DNA of 20,328 nucleotides from Dimorphilus gyrociliatus (lineage: Eukaryota > Annelida > Polychaeta > Dinophilidae): contig CAJFCJ010000183.1 of NCBI GenBank assembly GCA_904063045.1, positions 1-20,328 on the forward strand, in the 5' to 3' direction. Positions 1-9,736 of the stretch are shown here, piece by piece. Numbering within the stretch: position 1 is the stretch's first letter; each line of letters begins with the position of its first letter. The notes under the pieces are model-generated. The model saw nothing but the letters and a program-made list of their open reading frames with translations, did not search any database and had not been told where the DNA came from. The position numbers and the translations under genes were made by a program.

Positions 1-1297
1 AAAATACGAAAATATTTATTACAATTACGAAGAGAACTGGAAAAATAGCCTGTTGTGTAAGAGTTTAGGTGTAACAATAAGATTTTCAATGATATTTACA
101 ATTGGTAATTTATTACTAATAAACCTTAATACATATTTGGCTGCCAATTTCCCAACAAAATATATATTCAATAAGAAGAAAACGTTCCTAGTCTTTTCAA
201 CTTTATTCCTACAATCGCTCCTATTATCGCTCCTTCCCATTTTGATAAATGAGGTTAAGTTGTTCAAATATATACTGCATGTATATTAGACGCTTTAATA
301 GAACGCTTTTTCTACATAGTCTTATATGAACCACTCTTTCTATTGTTTTCATCTTATTGGTAAAATTCCGAAGGAAAGCGGGTGGCAAACAACTCTTCTA
401 ATATTCGGAATAGTTATTCCAATAGAGACGATAGCAGCTGAAATTTTGAACACACTATTGTTTAGAAGCAGCGTGAACTTATCAAATACTAGCAAATACA
501 ATTATAAATTTCTCTTTGCATTCTCAAATTTGTGTAGCATAATTTTGGTGTTTTTTCTCAGTTTTCAAAGTATTGTATAGCGTAGTTTTGCTCTTAAAAT
601 AATAATCATTTTTTCTCCCACCTTTACCCGTTTAGATTTTAAAATTTTCACTTCAGAATCTCCTGTTACAATGACATTTGAATCTTTCACCATTCTACTG
701 TTTATAATACATTTCTCTATATTAAAACCATGCTGTTTACTTATTGTGGAAATCAAGAAAATGCTATTCAATATGAAGATGAAGAAGGTTAAAAAAGATC
801 AAAGAAGATTTTTTGAAATGTCTTCATCAGCTGATGAATATTGTTAGTTGAATTATCTCTTTTCATTCTTTAATCGTCTTTTTCTTCTTCTTCTTCATAG
901 ATTTGAAGTTTTTACAAACGGAAAAATTGAAGAATTTAACTACGATAAATTTGGACAGTAGACACCTAGTTGCCCTAAAAAAGAAACACTTGGCAAACAT
1001 TTGGGTTTTGTATTCTTGCTTGAATTCAATTTTGAAAGCAATTACTTTTATGCATAAAAAGAAACTATCATTTCACGACGATTTAACAATAAGTGATATT
1101 GTTGTTGAAGTGAGTTTTGAACTTAAATTTTTAAGATTTGTATTTTTGTATTGTTTACATATATTTTACAGGTGAAAAATGAAAAGATTGTTGAATTTTA
1201 TCTCTGCGCTACAAACCTCTGTATCTTAGATGATAAACAGGCCAGAGAAAACTCATTTGCCATTGGTCTATTAATTAAAAATAGCATTTCGAAATAA
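1..1297 (+). CDS. Receptor 1: 3' part of a 7TM receptor with a pseudokinase-like tail (partial, 5' end outside the window)
   Basis: Model: exons <2-253, 320-560, 636-842, 901-1109 and 1172-1297 (stop TAA 1295-1297), giving 344 visible residues. All junctions are GT-AG with the same phases as in receptors 2 and 3 (0, 1, 1, 0). The visible part starts just before TM3 (Cys of LLCKSLG) and runs to the C-terminus. It is a rhodopsin-like 7TM receptor of the LRR-containing type, judged by its two neighbours. Oddities: the DRY motif at the end of TM3 is NTY (128-136), and the NPxxY Asn-Pro of TM7 is Lys-Pro (725-730), so classical G-protein activation is doubtful. An in-frame TAG at 578-580 lies in a phase-1 intron (561-635) that both paralogs share, so I do not call a pseudogene. 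The tail (901-1294) matches the kinase-like tails of the paralogs. The ectodomain is off the left edge. Confidence 0.75.
901..1294 (+). other. Pseudokinase-like C-terminal tail of receptor 1
   Basis: Exons 901-1109 (209 nt) and 1172-1294, phase-0 junction with donor GTGAGT. An amphipathic helix ending in AITFMHKKK resembles kinase helix alpha-E. It is followed by FHDDLTISDIVV, which aligns with the catalytic loop HRDLxxxNILL: His and the catalytic Asp are kept (1074-1082), Arg is Asp, and the metal-binding Asn is Asp. After a very short segment, SFAIGLLIK aligns with the alpha-F motif SFGxLLWE, with Asn in place of the buried Asp. I see no glycine loop, VAIK lysine, DFG or APE, so it should be catalytically dead or only a structural remnant. 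Of the three copies this one keeps most of the catalytic loop. Confidence 0.55.
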
Positions 1298-1298
1298 A
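1293..1298 (+). terminator. Possible polyadenylation signal of receptor 1
   Basis: AATAAA overlaps the stop codon; a second AATAAA lies at 1447-1452. The second leaves a more usual 3' UTR but ends only about 70 nt before the receptor 2 start codon. In DNA this AT-rich such hexamers are weak evidence. Confidence 0.3.
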
Positions 1299-1522
1299 AA
1301 CAAGCATAGGCGTTACGTTATTTTTACCTTATGTATTCAACATCAAAACTGATAGGCTTAGAAACAACAGAGAACATCTAAATATGTAAATTTTTATTAA
1401 AATAATGAAACGTGATAGGAAAATGTTTCATTTAAATTTTAAAATTAATAAAAAAAGGAAATATTTTTATAATATATAAAAATAATTGTTTTCAAACTCA
1501 CACATGTTTGAATTGTTTGAAC

Positions 1523-4500
1523 ATGTATTATAGATTTTTTTCGCTTGATCTCCTTATATTGTTTGTTAAAGTATACTGTATAAGGGGAGCACTTGTAGTA
1601 GATAAGAATAATACAGTAGTTCGATTAAATAGAGAACGTTCTTCCACGGTTCCGGTTAATTTTTCACCCCAATTTCTATCTTTAGAAAATAATATTTGTC
1701 AAAATATTGATGGCCAAAACACTAAATCAATGGTTTTTGGTTGTGAAATTACAAGTTTGGTATTATTCTTTATTATCGCTCACCTTATTATTTTTGTGTC
1801 TTTTGAAGAAGGAGATGAATATCTTACATTGAATTTTTATGGAGACCAAGAAGACCTTAGAATTGCTGATGATAGAATGATCTTAAACTGTATAAAGTGC
1901 GGTCGTACACAAAGTACTATCTTTGCTTTTCTGTCATCTATTATGTAATAAATTAAACATTCCCTTTCATATTAAAAGTGGTATATGGTAGCTTCGCTAA
2001 AGAAATACACCCTCTATTAAGTATTCAATTTTTTTTCTTTTTGAACGCCCTTTGTCAATTAGACGCCTCGGAATCTTAGACGCCGAGTATTCTTTGCAGT
2101 TGAGGAATAATGATTATATTTTTAAGACTGACAACGAAATAAGACAAGAGACTATACATGGAAGATTAAAAATTAAGCAAATTGGAGTGTGGTGGAACGC
2201 TTATTTGTCAGATCGATCAGATAGAGGAGCTCAGCTTATTTGCAAATATTTCGGATATCCTCACGGCTCAATAGAGCTTGGAATAATTCAAAAAATACAT
2301 TCATTCCACATTGTTGAAATAATCTGCAACAGAAATGAAACTAAAATTTCAGATTGTAAATTTAAATTTCGAAGGTTCGTTTTGTTTATTTATAAATAAT
2401 ATTTGAAAATTTTTGTTCTATAAATAGAAATAGATATAGAAATGGAAACAGAGTTAATCTCTACGATTCGTTACAAGTGAAATGTTCTAGAGAACCTAAC
2501 CAACGTATGGAAGAGTTTGAATATTTAAATATTTAGAATTTTATATCATAAATATTTATTAGACAAATGTCCCGGATCTCATAGTTTAAGTATACAGGGT
2601 ATTTGTTATTACTTTTTCACGACAAATACTTTATTATCTGTAAATGATGCTTATGAAAAATGTCATCAAAGGAATTTTACTGGTCCAGACGTTTCTAATA
2701 GCAACTTTATAAATCACATGAGACTGCTCAAGAGATTGCGTTATCGCGATCTTAAATTTCTTTATTTCCTAAGTTCAAAATTAAAAAATCATTCAATCAT
2801 TTCTTTATATAATAAAAACTAAATCCAACATATTCAGAAATTAAGAAATCACCTATACACAAAGACAAATACGTAACTGAATTAAATAGGCCTATTGATA
2901 TGTTTGTACCAGATATAACGGAGGTGGAAAAAAAATAAATTTGCTATATCGGCGTTGTTGAATAATTCTTTTCTTTTTTTTTTACAGATTGATCACCTAC
3001 TCACATACGACATTCATGTTATTTCGGAAGAGGAATTAGTACAAAAACAACTAGTGTTGTCTAAAGATTGCCTCTCAATAAGATATGTTGCTACAAATAT
3101 CTATAGAAGTGTATACACGTCCAGCGTCTCTTGTGAGAGGAAAATTTTGAGCTACTATATATGCCAGTACATTCCAAGTTAAAAGTTGCTTACACTTTAT
3201 GAATTGATTGAGTTAAGAAATTATTTTTTCAACAAAACAGAATTTGCTATTACAGAACAACCAGAATTTTATTGGAATAGTCAATTAAAGCTCAAGAATT
3301 ACTCTCCTTGTTCATTTCACAATACCAAATGTGCAGAAAAGGGTAAATACTTATTTGTTGCAATTCAGGGGAAGGTGGGTTAATACTGGGTCAGTGAATG
3401 TAAATAATACTAATAGCGGTTAGGTTAATTGTAAAACATTAAGTGTATGCTCTCAATACCATCTTCAAACCAAAAAATACAGATAGCATATTTAGCTATA
3501 ATTTTTCTGCTGAAACATTCTTCATCTGTCCTCCTTTAACTTACAACTGTACTCAACATTCAATATGCATCAATATTTTCTACGTTTGTGACGGACTTCC
3601 GGATTGTCCGAATGGAGAAGATGAACGGAATTGTTCATATCACTATTTCAAATGTTTAGAGTCGGGCGAGAGAATATCAATAAATCTGGTTTGTAATGAA
3701 AATGCTGATTGCGCTGATTCGTCGGACGAAACAATTTGTGGTAATTACATTACACAACTTCCAATGTTGACGGAAAGCGTTGACTATTTGTATGGACGTT
3801 TTCTGTTGCATTCACAACTATCACGAAGTACATAATCCTTAACCTATTGCTGTTTTACAGACAAAACAGACGATTGCACAATGGAAGGGTAACCAATCAA
3901 CACGTAGATAAAAATATACGTTATATGATATTTATATGCGTAAATAATACTTTCAGCATTATATGCGACAATGAAAGGAATTGTTTAGATTCAAAAGATG
4001 AAAGCGAATGCAACCGATTAGTTCTTAGAAGGGGTAAATAGAAATGATTATGGTGATAACAACTTTTATATATAAATATAAATCCATAAATAGAATGTTT
4101 GTCTGACGAACAATTTTCTTGCGGATATAATTGTTTAGCGAACGATAAATTTTGTGACTTTCGATTCGATTGCACTAAAACTGACGACGAAAGAGACTGT
4201 TTTGATGAGTTGGTATATCAATAGTTCAGATAAGAAATACATTTGTTTATTTTCTTTTGATCAGTTTTGATAGGCCTAACTACAAACTATTTATTTATGA
4301 ACTCACATCTTATTTTCAAGAAGAAGAGTAGACAATTCATTTTTCATTCTATTCAGAGAGAATAATTATTATATTATTCAGATATATCGATCCTTCCCGA
4401 CTTTGGGAAATTTGCAAGAGAACCACTAATATTATAAGGTTAGTCTGGTCCTTTGAATTCCTATTGAAAAGGTTAGGAAAATAGATAATCTCTTTTATAC

Positions 4501-7271
4501 CAACAGATATCCAACAGGAAGTAGAATATTCAAAAATAATTCAGAGAGTGGTTGTATATCCCTCTTTTATAGCATAACACGGTAATATAGCATTTTTAAC
4601 TGATTGATCATAATCCTCTAAATTGACAGTCCGAATCAGAAAAGATCAAGACATTTCTTTCCAACAAAATGTCGGCTAACCTACGATTCAATGGGAAATT
4701 TATTAAATAAATTACACTTTCCTTTCCATGATTTAATGAATTGCGAAGAGGCTGAATGTGATCCTGGTGAATATCAGTGTAAAAGCACTAGATATTGTAT
4801 ATCTATTGAACAAATCTGCGATGGATACAATCACTGTTGGAACGAGGATGACGAAATTAATTGTGGTAACTTCAATACAAAAGCCTCTCATCCGTTTTTA
4901 TAAATATTACAAAATTTTTAGAACATTTCATTCCATCTGGATTTTTTAAATGTCGCTATGGCGGCAAATATATTGAAACTGTAAAAGTTTGTGACGGAAT
5001 TGTTGATTGCAGTAAGGGAAGCGACGAATTATTCTGCATTAAAAATATTAAATGTCACCAGTCTTGTCTCTGTCTCCAACCTTACGTTATTGAATGCAAT
5101 TTTGAACCAGAAAGTATCATTGAAACGTTCAACGTTTCTTGGTTTTCTCTCAATTCTTGGTTTAAAGTCATTGTACTAAAGAATTACAAGAACTTAAATG
5201 GTTTCATAAATTCGAGTCAAGTGGTATATGGTCATTTTGAAAATGTGAATATAGATAATTTCAGTATAATCGCCTCAGCACCCAACATTATAAAATTAAT
5301 TTTGAGAGGAAATCACTTTAGATCATTAGAGAATTTCGAATTGAATTCCTACAAATTGCAATATTTAGATTTATCCAAAAATCCTTTAGATAAATTGGCT
5401 AATTTCTCATTTGAAACATTTCAAAATTTAATTTATTTAGATTTATCAAATACAAAAATTCTTCATTTTCATAATAGTTTATTTCTGAAATTGAATAAAT
5501 TACAAGTATTAAAATTATCAGAATTAAACATAAAAATGATTGAATTCAACTGTTTTGAACCTTTAATCAATTTGAAAGAAATACATTTGAATGGAACGAT
5601 TTTTCAATTAAAATTTATCAAGAGAATATTAAAACATTTGAAAAATATTCAAAAGGTTTATAATGAGTTCTATCAAGTTTGCTGTTTAATAAACATGTTC
5701 AAGAGTAATTTAACTTGCACACCGGATTTATCAAAAGTTGAACCATGTTATAATTTCCTATTGAAAAACTATATTCAGATTTTTTGTTTCGTTTCGAGTG
5801 CTGTTGGATTACTAACAAATGGTATGGTATTAATTATCCTTGTTAAAACGTTCTATAGGCCGTCGCAGATTTTCTCAATTCTATTTTCAATTGGTAATAT
5901 ATGTATCCTGCTTTGTTTGCTCATCATCTCCTTTTACGATTTGAAATATCAAGGCGTCTATTACAAATACGAAGAGGAATGGAAGGAGAGTGTTATGTGT
6001 ATGGGTTTAGGGGTTGCAATGACGTTTTCAATGTTGTTTACAACTGGAATTCTATTATTAATAAGTCTTGATAGGTATTTTGTTGTTAAATTTCCATTAA
6101 AAAAGCTCATTGAAAAGAGAGAAGTTTTCTTATTATCTTTGTTTGTCTTCGTTGAAGCTTCTTTATTAGCATTCCTTCCAATTTTTGTCAATCAGGTAAT
6201 AAGTAGACTTTTCACAGCTTAATACTTCTTACAAGTTTCTATTTGAAAAATAGTCTTTTTTCCAAGATTCACGGATCTGTTTTTATCTGTTTACAAAAAG
6301 TACCAAAGATACTGGATGGCAATTTACTCCCCTTATTTTCTCTGTCATTATTCCATTAGAGACGCTGGCGACAGCTGTCATCTATATATTACTTTATACA
6401 GCCGTTTATTTTTCGAGAAAGAGCTTCAGTCACGGCACAAAGGCTACAACTCTGAACCTATCAACCCACCTGGTGATTGGAAATCTAACTAGTCTTATAA
6501 TATGGACAATTTTATCTGTTATAAGTAGAACTGTTCCCATAATTGAAGCATATTTAAGGCTAAAACGATTTGCAGACATCACAAGAATATTTATCAATCA
6601 GAAACTATCATTTACGGAGGATATCTGGATTACTGTTTTTGTTATCTTTGTACAGCACGTCTGCAATCCTATCATATTCTTTTTTAAAGAATGGAAAGAT
6701 TATATATCGTTTAGTGAGGAGAAAGAAAGACTTTTACATTTGAATTTAAAGGCCCAAGCTTTTTCAGAATCTCACGAAAGATGTTGTTTGAAACACCTTC
6801 TCTTCTAAGATTCCAATTGTAGTATCTTCTATTTCTCATTAACAGATATGTCATTTATTAATGAAAAGGCGAAGCACAATATAATATCATACCCATCTCA
6901 AATTCGTATGATTCCCTTATCACTAAATAGATTATATCTAATCAATGTAAAAGAGTTTTTCAAATGCATAAAAGTATTGACAAAAGTACTAGCTTATCTT
7001 CACAATCATAAATTTTCACCAACTGATGATTTTTCCAATGATTCTATGAAAAAGGTAAAAGTAACAAAATTTACAGAAAGTATAAAAACAACTGAATGAA
7101 AATTTCGAAAATTTTTCACCGGTAATAAAGATAAATGAAAACAGAAATATTGAGTACTATTTTGTTGTAAAAAACGTATGTGCAGCAACAAATGAAACTA
7201 AAAGAAAGGATGTACTCAAACTTGGTTCGCTGATGAGAAGAATATTAGTAAAAACTAAGCAGGATATATAA
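1523..7271 (+). CDS. Receptor 2: CUB-like/SRCR/C-type lectin/LDLa x6/LRR/7TM receptor with pseudokinase-like tail
   Basis: Model: exons 1523-1754, 1809-1944, 2063-2374, 2428-2504, 2563-2772, 2838-2923, 2988-3177, 3241-3342, 3444-3740, 3861-3888, 3957-4033, 4094-4212, 4640-4865, 4922-6195, 6254-6524, 6576-6782, 6846-7054 and 7131-7271; the phases close and give 1397 aa. The ATG at 1523 opens a hydrophobic signal peptide. Approximate residues: CUB-like 30-125, SRCR 128-250, C-type lectin-like 253-414, LDLa modules 480-740, Cys-rich LRR cap and LRRs 742-930, CC hinge, 7TM 978-1250, tail 1282-1397. It is a membrane receptor of the LRR/LDLa GPCR group (relaxin-receptor/GRL101-like). DRY (6070-6078) and Asn-Pro in TM7 (6665-6670) are intact, so G-protein coupling is plausible. 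Least certain: the 427-nt intron 4213-4639, the exon 3241-3342 and the CUB assignment. Ligand unknown. Confidence 0.78.
1583..1944 (+). other. CUB-like N-terminal segment of receptor 2
   Basis: After the signal peptide comes a Ser-Pro-x-Phe segment, an ICQN cysteine, GCEIT (compare the CxWxI of CUB strands), a YLTLNFYGD strand, and CGRTQSTIFAFLSS, like the CG...S end of CUB domains. The reading works best if 1755-1808 is a 54-nt phase-1 intron (donor GTTTGG, pyrimidine-rich stretch then GAAG). That intron is open in frame, so its retention would add 18 mostly hydrophobic residues. No equivalent exon is seen in receptor 3. The CUB assignment rests on pattern only. Confidence 0.4.
2063..2504 (+). 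other. SRCR domain of receptor 2
   Basis: The strand-turn pattern YSLQLRNND...GRLKIKQIGVWWNAYL, then ICKYFGY and a C-terminal EIICN...ISDC...LQVKC, is a scavenger receptor cysteine-rich domain; the ICKYFGY core stands for the family's C+xLGY. It spans exons 2063-2374 and 2428-2504, joined in phase 2. SRCR domains bind protein or microbial ligands outside the cell. ICKYFGY is identical in the SRCR of receptor 3 at 9284-9736. Confidence 0.8.
2563..3177 (+). other. C-type lectin-like domain of receptor 2
   Basis: It spans three exons (2563-2772, 2838-2923, 2988-3177). The start KCPGS...CYYFFTTN...SVNDAYEKC is the usual C-type lectin opening (CP, CYxF, then DA..C), and the end DCL...VSCERKILSYYICQ is the usual double-cysteine close. 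The phase-1 entry and the phase-1 intron after the first exon are shared with receptor 3. I do not see a clear EPN or WND calcium/sugar site, so carbohydrate binding is not assured. Confidence 0.72.
3861..3888 (+). other. 28-nt microexon in receptor 2
   Basis: Acceptor TTTTACAG, donor GTAACC; it enters in phase 1 and leaves in phase 2. Receptor 3 has an exon of exactly the same length and phases at the matching place (11002-11029), which is the main support for both. Confidence 0.65.
4213..4639 (+). other. Longest intron of receptor 2 (427 nt), no supported exon
   Basis: Donor GTATAT after an LDLa exon, acceptor AATCAG before AAA AGA TCA; an alternative pair (donor at 4209, acceptor ending at 4629) is also in phase. 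Receptor 3 has no intron at this place. Two short stretches inside could be small exons (around 4381-4437 and 4506-4570), but neither matches anything in receptor 3. A TAGGCCTA octamer is at 4271-4278. Confidence 0.5.
4922..6195 (+). other. 1274-nt exon: last LDLa, LRR block, hinge and TM1-TM4 of receptor 2
   Basis: In order: an LDLa module, a Cys-rich LRR cap (CHQSCLCLQ), then leucine-rich repeats with LxxLxLxxN spacing (for example LQYLDLSKNPL and LIYLDLSNTKI), a QVCCL hinge cysteine pair as in LGR/RXFP receptors, TM1 with GLLTNGMVLI, TM2, TM3 with its conserved Cys (VMCMG) and DRY, and TM4 ending LAFLPIFVN. Receptor 3 carries an exon of identical length with the same content. The N-terminal LDLa plus LRR plus CC hinge is the hallmark of type C LGRs. 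Confidence 0.88.
6254..6782 (+). other. TM5-TM7 of receptor 2
   Basis: Exons 6254-6524 and 6576-6782 around a 51-nt phase-1 intron in the TM6 region. The intron is frame-neutral and stop-free, so read-through is possible, but receptors 1 and 3 have an intron at the same place and phase. TM5 follows DTGWQFTPLIF; TM7 ends VCNPIIFFF, an NPxxF variant of NPxxY. The donor that ends the TM7 exon (GTTGTT at 6783) is weak, but the phase fits the paralogs. Confidence 0.72.
6846..7268 (+). other. Pseudokinase-like C-terminal tail of receptor 2
   Basis: Exons 6846-7054 (209 nt) and 7131-7268, phase-0 junction. VLTKVLAYLHNHKF resembles kinase helix alpha-E. The catalytic-loop position reads P-T-D, keeping only the Asp, and the loop Asn position is Asp. 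DVLKLGSLMRRIL aligns with the alpha-F motif DVYSFGxLLWE, buried Asp kept. There is no DFG, APE or N-lobe. The last exon was found by matching receptor 1 (EYYFVVKNVCAATN against EFYLCATNLC); without it the frame would stop at 7097-7099. Confidence 0.52.
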
Positions 7272-7798
7272 AATGATGAATATGAAATTATGTTTGTCAA
7301 TAATACATTCTTAAAATCTACAATCGTTCTTTCAATTCAATTTTTGTTGCCCTATATCAAAGTTTAGTATATCTAGGCAATAAAATTCATATCTTCTTTT
7401 TTAAAGATTCAAAATCGGAAATAGAATCTGATCATATTTTGAATAATAATTAATTCATAAATTCAAAATTATCTGTTCATTTTATAAATTCTATTACAAA
7501 ATAAAGAATATTTTAAACCGGATCATCCTAATTTACGCGATTATTCAAAGATAAAATAGTGTTCTGAAATGAGCGCCACGGCAAAACTCGATATGAATAA
7601 TAAAGGCCTATTAAAAACCCAATATCTTCAATTAGTTTAGTTTTTTCTCTTTTTTTGCTATCAATGCTGGAATATAATGCAGTTGGATCAAAAGATAAGT
7701 CCAATTAGGAGAGAAATATGCAAACTATATTTTACAAGGTGAAATATCTAATAATTATTTTCGTCTTCGTTTTGAATTGAAGATAAGAATAGAGAAAG
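7272..7798. other. Intergenic gap between receptors 2 and 3
   Basis: 527 nt, AT-rich, no coding segment that I can support. It should hold the receptor 2 3' UTR and the receptor 3 promoter and 5' UTR. No repeat or clear core promoter stands out. Confidence 0.6.
7379..7384 (+). terminator. Possible polyadenylation signal of receptor 2
   Basis: AATAAA about 110 nt after the stop codon; another is at 7500-7505. Weak in AT-rich DNA. Confidence 0.35.
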
Positions 7799-9736
7799 AT
7801 GAGAAAAATTGAATATTTCATCATAAATAACTTAATAAATATTGTGTATATTATGCCAATAAATTCGAAACAGAATTTTACATTGGAGATAATAGAAGAT
7901 GGTGGATCTTTTGTTGTTGGAAAATTATTTGCAACTGCTCAGAATCAGAGGTTTACTCTTCCAATTGCCTATGGCGGTTGCGCAATTAAATATACAAACG
8001 ATATATGTAACTATTTAGGATATGACAATTTTCATCACGTGGCTTTTAAATGTCAAAATCAAAGTTAATATAATACGAAAATATTTCAAGAAAATATTTC
8101 TATAATTCTTACTTTTAGATCCATTCAGAAGTGCATTCTACATTCTCCTTGAATCTTTCCATTGCTGTAGAGTGTGAGGATGATATGAGTAGAAATATCG
8201 TCCCTTATAAATGCTGACATTTTCCAGGGAACATTTTAGGAATTTTTTCAGAATACCAGGACAATATTTCTGTTTAAAATGCTTTAAAACAAATGTTGCA
8301 TGTAAATTGAAATATTTTTTGCTTATTTTGTTTGTTTTTACCTGTTTAAAATAATTGAATTTTTCCAGACTTATTCGCCAATAAGATAACAAAATTTCAG
8401 TATTCAATATTTCATAGATATCAAAAGTCTTCTTCCTATTTGGTTGGTGTTAAAAATCTAACAAAGGAACAGTGCGAAAATGTGAATTTCTTTAAAACTT
8501 ACAAGAGTTATACAACGAATAAATATGAAATATTAATAAAATTTGATAATAATACTTTAGAAACTAAAGTCTGGAATTTTGATAAAACAGTTCAAAAGCT
8601 TAATTGCTCATTTAACGATATGAAAGGTTTGTTTTGAATGTATGAATGAATGAATTGAATTCTGATGTTGCTTTTTTGCCATATTTCGACGATAGATTCA
8701 AAAATTATGTTGAAAGAAATTAAAAAATCTCACAAAGATTTTTTTACCGAGTGGAGAGTTTCGATTTGGTCGAAAACCTATGGTTTATTACCTCTAGTTC
8801 AAGGTCATTCGCCCAAATACGAATCAACTACTAAACAAATGCTTTGCAAAAGTAAAGGACTCTTAGCCGTATCATTCGGCGGTAGCAGTAGAGCTTTCAA
8901 TGACACAGGAAAAGTATAGCAGATGACAAATTTTCTCCTTTTTAAACAAGAATATAGAATAGTTAATTTTTTGTTCTCGTAGTTTTTCCATTGTCCAAGA
9001 GAGTTGGACGATATACCTTTCTTTGTAAGTTATCGCTAAATAATAAGTTAATTAATAAACTAATTAACTATCATTCTAAATATATATAGAATCGTGTTTT
9101 ATATTTCTGTGATTGGTTAGCCGAACATTTACTCGGTTGTGAATATATGGAAAGGGATTTCGGCATCTTCATCGACAAGATTGTTTGTGAAGAGAATATG
9201 AATTTTAGAGGTTTAAAATACAAATAGAAAAAAATTAAGAAATGTCTCTAACATGTATCTTATCTTCTTCCCTTATCATGAAGAAAATGATTTTAGATTA
9301 TATAATCCATCGGTTAATTATTATAATTATAATAAGAGTTTGTTACTTGAACAAACAAGCATAATTGGCTATCCTCAAATCTTTAAGGAAAACACATGGA
9401 AAAATATATTAATTTTTGATTTAAAACAACACATTCCGATTCTAATTTGTAAATATTTTGGCTACGAAAATGGCTATTTAGACGTCACGTCTGAAAAAAA
9501 AAAAAAACAACAGAGTATTGAAATATTTGGATCTAGAGAGATTATTTGTAATTATTCAACTACGCATTTAAGAAATTGTCAAACATTTCCATCCAATAAA
9601 ATATATACAGAAAGGTAAGTTTATCAACATTAACAAACAAGGAGAAATGTTTGTCTTCCTTTAAGAAAAGTTCCAGAACTGCTATCATACGTATTACAAG
9701 ATGTTCTAATCTTTTGTTCAAATTCAAAAATCAACA
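7799..9736 (+). other. SRCR-like modules of receptor 3
   Basis: First module: FTLEIIEDGG...GKLFATAQNQRF...ICNYLGY with a following SIAVEC (7799-8188). Middle stretch (8369-9210): Cys-poor and divergent, with WRVSIWSKTYG...MLCKSKG resembling an SRCR core and CDWLAEHLLGC...KIVC resembling a domain end. Last module (9284-9736): FRLYNPS...TSIIGYPQIF...ICKYFGY...EIICN...LIFC, clearly homologous to the SRCR of receptor 2, with the same internal phase-2 and exit phase-1 introns. I am sure of the last, fairly sure of the first, unsure of the middle. Confidence 0.6.

Larger units (their letters stand above)
3444..5041 (+). other. Six LDLa modules of receptor 2
   Basis: LDL-receptor class A modules are recognised by CDGxxDCxxGxDExxC endings. 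They end near 3636 (CDGLPDCPNGEDERNC), 3739 (CADSSDETIC), 4011 (CLDSKDESEC), 4200 (CTKTDDERDC), 4864 (CWNEDDEINC) and 5037 (CSKGSDELFC). They lie in exons 3444-3740, 3861-3888, 3957-4033, 4094-4212, 4640-4865 and the start of 4922-6195. Each has a counterpart in the same order in receptor 3. The third is split by a 28-nt microexon and seems to have a reduced N-terminal half. The Asp/Glu clusters for calcium are mostly present. Before the fifth, a short YDSMGNL...HFP segment resembles the start of a CUB domain. Confidence 0.85.

Noticed and set aside
578-580. In-frame TAG in TM6 of receptor 1, read at first as a pseudogene-making nonsense mutation
   Set aside because: It falls inside a phase-1 intron (561-635) present at the same place in both paralogs. 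Splicing it out gives a gap-free alignment of TM6-TM7 with receptor 3.
25-771. Minus-strand open frames at 25-267 and 565-771
   Set aside because: They overlap receptor 1 exons or its intron antisense and show no domain, only the reflection of hydrophobic 7TM codons.
1465-1485. TATA-like sequence before receptor 2
   Set aside because: TATAA-like words are everywhere in DNA this AT-rich; nothing marks this one.
3343-3443. Open reading after 3342 ending KYLFVAIQG, resembling an F-type lectin end
   Set aside because: GTAAATAC at 3343 is a good donor and 3444 a phase-matching acceptor; the resemblance covers too few residues.
7055-7099. Open frame after the 209-nt exon of receptor 2 ending in a stop at 7097-7099, as the natural C-terminus
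   Set aside because: The donor GTAAAA at 7055 and an in-phase acceptor at 7130 lead to an exon that matches the last exons of receptors 1 and 3.
8138-8407. 89-codon minus-strand open frame
   Set aside because: It overlaps an SRCR exon and intron of receptor 3, is of low complexity, and has no start context or homolog that I recognise.
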